From: Blautia liquoris
GTDB taxonomy: Bacteria > Bacillota > Clostridia > Lachnospirales > Lachnospiraceae
Assembly (NCBI RefSeq): GCF_015159595.1
Contig: NZ_CP063304.1
Coordinates: forward strand, 806,001-870,000
Direction: 5' to 3'
DNA length: 64,000 nucleotides
Below, piece by piece: positions 61,778-64,000 of the stretch. Positions within the stretch are counted from its first letter, which is position 1. Each line of letters starts with the position of its first letter. The notes beneath the pieces are model-generated. The model had not been told where the DNA came from. It saw only the letters and a list, made by a program, of their open reading frames with translations, and made no database searches. Position numbers and translations under genes: made by a program.

Positions 61778-64000
61778 ATGGCAAAATGGGTTTATATGTT
61801 TACTGAAGGTAATGCGTCTATGAGAAACCTGCTTGGTGGAAAGGGCGCTGGCCTTGCAGAAATGACAAACCTGGGACTTCCGGTTCCACAAGGGTTTACA
61901 ATCACAACGGAAGCTTGCACGCAGTACTATGAAGACGGCGAGAAGATCAATGATGAGATCATGGGTCAGATCATGGAAGCAATCTCTAAGATGGAAGCAA
62001 TCACAGGGAAGAAGTTCGCCGATAAGGAGAATCCGCTTCTGGTTTCTGTCCGTTCAGGAGCAAGAGCTTCTATGCCGGGTATGATGGATACCATCTTAAA
62101 CCTCGGTTTAAATGAAGAAGTCGTAGAGATTCTAGGAGAAAAATCCGGAAATCCACGCTGGGCATGGGACTGCTATAGAAGATTTATTCAGATGTACTCC
62201 GATGTTGTCATGGAAGTCGGGAAAAAGTATTTTGAAGAACTGATCGACCAGATGAAAGAGAAAAAGGGAGTAAAGCAGGATGTTGAACTGACTGCCGATG
62301 ACCTGAAAGAACTGGCCGGACAGTTTAAAGACGAGTACAAGAAAGTTCTGGGCGAAGAATTCCCGTCGGATCCAAAAGATCAGCTGGTTGGAGCAATCAA
62401 AGCAGTATTTCGTTCCTGGGATAACCCGAGGGCCAATGTTTACCGCCGTGACAATGACATCCCTTATTCATGGGGAACTGCAGTCAATGTTCAGATGATG
62501 GCATTTGGAAATATGGGCGATACATCAGGTACAGGTGTTGCATTTACACGTGACCCTGCTACCGGCGAGAAAAAACTCATGGGTGAATTCCTCATGAATG
62601 CACAAGGCGAAGATGTCGTTGCAGGTGTTCGTACGCCGAATAAGATTGACCATCTGAAAGATATTATGCCAGAAGTTTATGATCAGTTTGTAGATATCTG
62701 CCATACTCTGGAAGAACACTATAGAGATATGCAGGATATGGAGTTTACCATTGAAGATAAGAAACTTTATATGCTGCAGACTCGTAATGGAAAGAGAACG
62801 GCTCAGGCGGCTCTTAAAATTGCGTGTGACCTGGTAGACGAGAAAATGATTACAGAAAAGGAAGCTGTCTCGATGATTGATCCCAGAAATCTCGATACAT
62901 TGCTTCATCCGCAGTTTGACGCAGCAGCACTGAAAACTGCCGTTCCGGTTGGAAGAGCACTTGGCGCATCACCGGGAGCTGCATGTGGTAAGATTGTGTT
63001 TACCGCAGAGGATGCAAAGGAATGGGCTGAAAGAGGAGAAAAGGTTGTTCTTGTGCGCCTTGAGACCTCTCCGGAAGATATCGAAGGAATGAAAGCTGCT
63101 CAGGGTATCCTGACAGTACGTGGCGGTATGACATCTCATGCAGCGGTTGTTGCACGTGGAATGGGTACCTGCTGTGTATCCGGCTGCGGGGATATCGCTA
63201 TGGACGAGGCGAACAAGCAGTTTACGCTTGGCGGGAAAGTATATCATGAAGGAGATCCAATTTCACTTGACGGTTCTACCGGAAACATCTATGAAGGGAT
63301 TATCCCCACAGTAGATGCCACAATTGCCGGAGAATTTGAAAGAATTATGTCTTGGGCAGATAAGTACAGAACGATGAAGGTTCGTACCAATGCCGATACA
63401 CCAAGAGATGCGAAAAAAGCACGTGAGCTTGGCGCAGAGGGAATTGGACTTTGCCGTACGGAGCACATGTTCTTTGCAGGCGACAGGATCGAAGCTTTCC
63501 GCGAGATGATCTGCTCAGATACAGTGGAAGAAAGAGAAGCCGCACTTGATAAGATCCTTCCGGTACAGCAGAAAGATTTTGAGGAACTGTATGATGCATT
63601 GGAAGGAAATCCGGTTACAATCCGTCTGCTGGATCCGCCGCTCCATGAGTTTGTTCCCACAGATGAGGCGGATATCAAGAGACTGGCTGATGCCAAGGGC
63701 AAGACCGTTGATCAGATTAAGGTGATTATCAATTCTTTGCATGAATTTAACCCGATGATGGGCCATCGTGGATGCCGTCTTACAGTCACATATCCGGAAA
63801 TCGGTGTGATGCAGACGAAAGCGATTATCCGCGCTGCAATCAATGAGAAGAAGAAACATCCGGACTGGACGATTTGCCCGGAGATCATGATTCCGCTGGT
63901 GGGGGATATCAAAGAGCTGAAATATGTCAAGAAGACAATTGTCGAGACTGCAGATGCCGAGATTAAAGCATCCGGAATTGACCTTGAGTATGAAGTGGGT
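61778..64000 (+). CDS. ppdK: Pyruvate, phosphate dikinase (3' end beyond the window)
   Basis: PpdK interconverts pyruvate, ATP and phosphate with phosphoenolpyruvate, AMP and pyrophosphate, and is a main glycolytic enzyme in many anaerobes. The visible 741 codons begin MAKWVYMFTEG. They contain the ATP-grasp-like nucleotide domain (LLGGKGAGLAEM, VRSGARASMPGMMDT), the phosphohistidine domain with GGMTSHAAVVARG, and most of the PEP/pyruvate barrel (the IRLLDPPLHEF segment, FNPMMGHRGCRL). The complete enzyme is about 875 residues, so the C-terminal part with the catalytic Cys lies outside. ATG 61778 is behind TAGGAGG. It has its own promoter. Confidence 0.97.
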   Translation, partial: MAKWVYMFTEGNASMRNLLGGKGAGLAEMTNLGLPVPQGFTITTEACTQYYEDGEKINDEIMGQIMEAISKMEAITGKKFADKENPLLVSVRSGARASMPGMMDTILNLGLNEEVVEILGEKSGNPRWAWDCYRRFIQMYSDVVMEVGKKYFEELIDQMKEKKGVKQDVELTADDLKELAGQFKDEYKKVLGEEFPSDPKDQLVGAIKAVFRSWDNPRANVYRRDNDIPYSWGTAVNVQMMAFGNMGDTSGTGVAFTRDPATGEKKLMGEFLMNAQGEDVVAGVRTPNKIDHLKDIMPEVYDQFVDICHTLEEHYRDMQDMEFTIEDKKLYMLQTRNGKRTAQAALKIACDLVDEKMITEKEAVSMIDPRNLDTLLHPQFDAAALKTAVPVGRALGASPGAACGKIVFTAEDAKEWAERGEKVVLVRLETSPEDIEGMKAAQGILTVRGGMTSHAAVVARGMGTCCVSGCGDIAMDEANKQFTLGGKVYHEGDPISLDGSTGNIYEGIIPTVDATIAGEFERIMSWADKYRTMKVRTNADTPRDAKKARELGAEGIGLCRTEHMFFAGDRIEAFREMICSDTVEEREAALDKILPVQQKDFEELYDALEGNPVTIRLLDPPLHEFVPTDEADIKRLADAKGKTVDQIKVIINSLHEFNPMMGHRGCRLTVTYPEIGVMQTKAIIRAAINEKKKHPDWTICPEIMIPLVGDIKELKYVKKTIVETADAEIKASGIDLEYEVG

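Noticed and set aside
1-64000. CRISPR arrays, insertion sequences, prophage or integrative elements
   Set aside because: No regularly spaced repeats, transposase, integrase or phage structural genes were seen on either strand.

Overview
The window reads as chromosomal DNA of a low-to-moderate GC, Gram-positive anaerobe of the class Clostridia, most likely a Lachnospiraceae member. This rests on gene content (CdaA/CdaR, HPr, LytR-CpsA-Psr protein, SLH-domain protein, pyruvate phosphate dikinase, DUF6062 and DUF368 proteins), on strong purine-rich Shine-Dalgarno sites, frequent TTG/GTG starts, TTGnnn-17-TATAAT promoters and a tRNA without an encoded CCA. I see no transposase, integrase, phage gene, rRNA or CRISPR array.

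Layout. (1) 1-4.8 kb: a forward operon with a membrane protein cut by the window edge, the c-di-AMP cyclase cdaA, its regulator cdaR, an HPr protein and a D,D-carboxypeptidase, closed by a terminator. (2) 4.9-8.5 kb, reverse: a YfhO-type membrane glycosyltransferase and a lipoprotein. (3) 8.9-13.1 kb: an OpgB/LtaS-like phosphoglycerol transferase with a GBS-Bsp-like tail, a GtrB-like glycosyltransferase and a trigger-factor-like lipoprotein. (4) 13.2-47.9 kb: a large cell-wall glycan island. It holds rfbB-rfbA-rfbC and rfbD for dTDP-L-rhamnose, a Wzm/Wzt exporter, about ten glycosyltransferase domains, an RgpF-like rhamnan protein, a pyruvyl transferase, an acyltransferase, a WbaP/WcaJ-type priming transferase, an LCP ligase, and two surface proteins (L,D-transpeptidase and SLH-glucosaminidase).

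The most interesting part is a tight sub-operon at 35.1-41.4 kb: an ATP-grasp enzyme, a fusion of ATP-grasp with a fold-type-II PLP enzyme, two small EmrE/ArnE-ArnF-like transporters, an ArnC-like glycosyltransferase and a WecE/RffA-like aminotransferase. The aminotransferase should use dTDP-4-keto-6-deoxyglucose, which RfbB also supplies for rhamnose. I infer a pathway making, flipping and probably aminoacylating an undecaprenyl-phosphate-linked 4-amino-4,6-dideoxyhexose for decorating the wall glycan, analogous to Arn lipid A modification but in a Gram-positive.

(5) 47.9-64 kb: conserved core genes. These are glmS (hexosamine supply), htrA, a divergent ClpX paralogue lacking the RKH loop, a zinc-ribbon protein, a LspA-like protein, a DUF368/PopT C55-P translocase, tRNA-Leu(CAG), carA-carB, uppP, a DUF6062 protein with duplicated CxxC...CxxH sites, and the first 741 codons of ppdK, which leaves the window. 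UppP and the DUF368 protein recycle the lipid carrier that the glycan island consumes.
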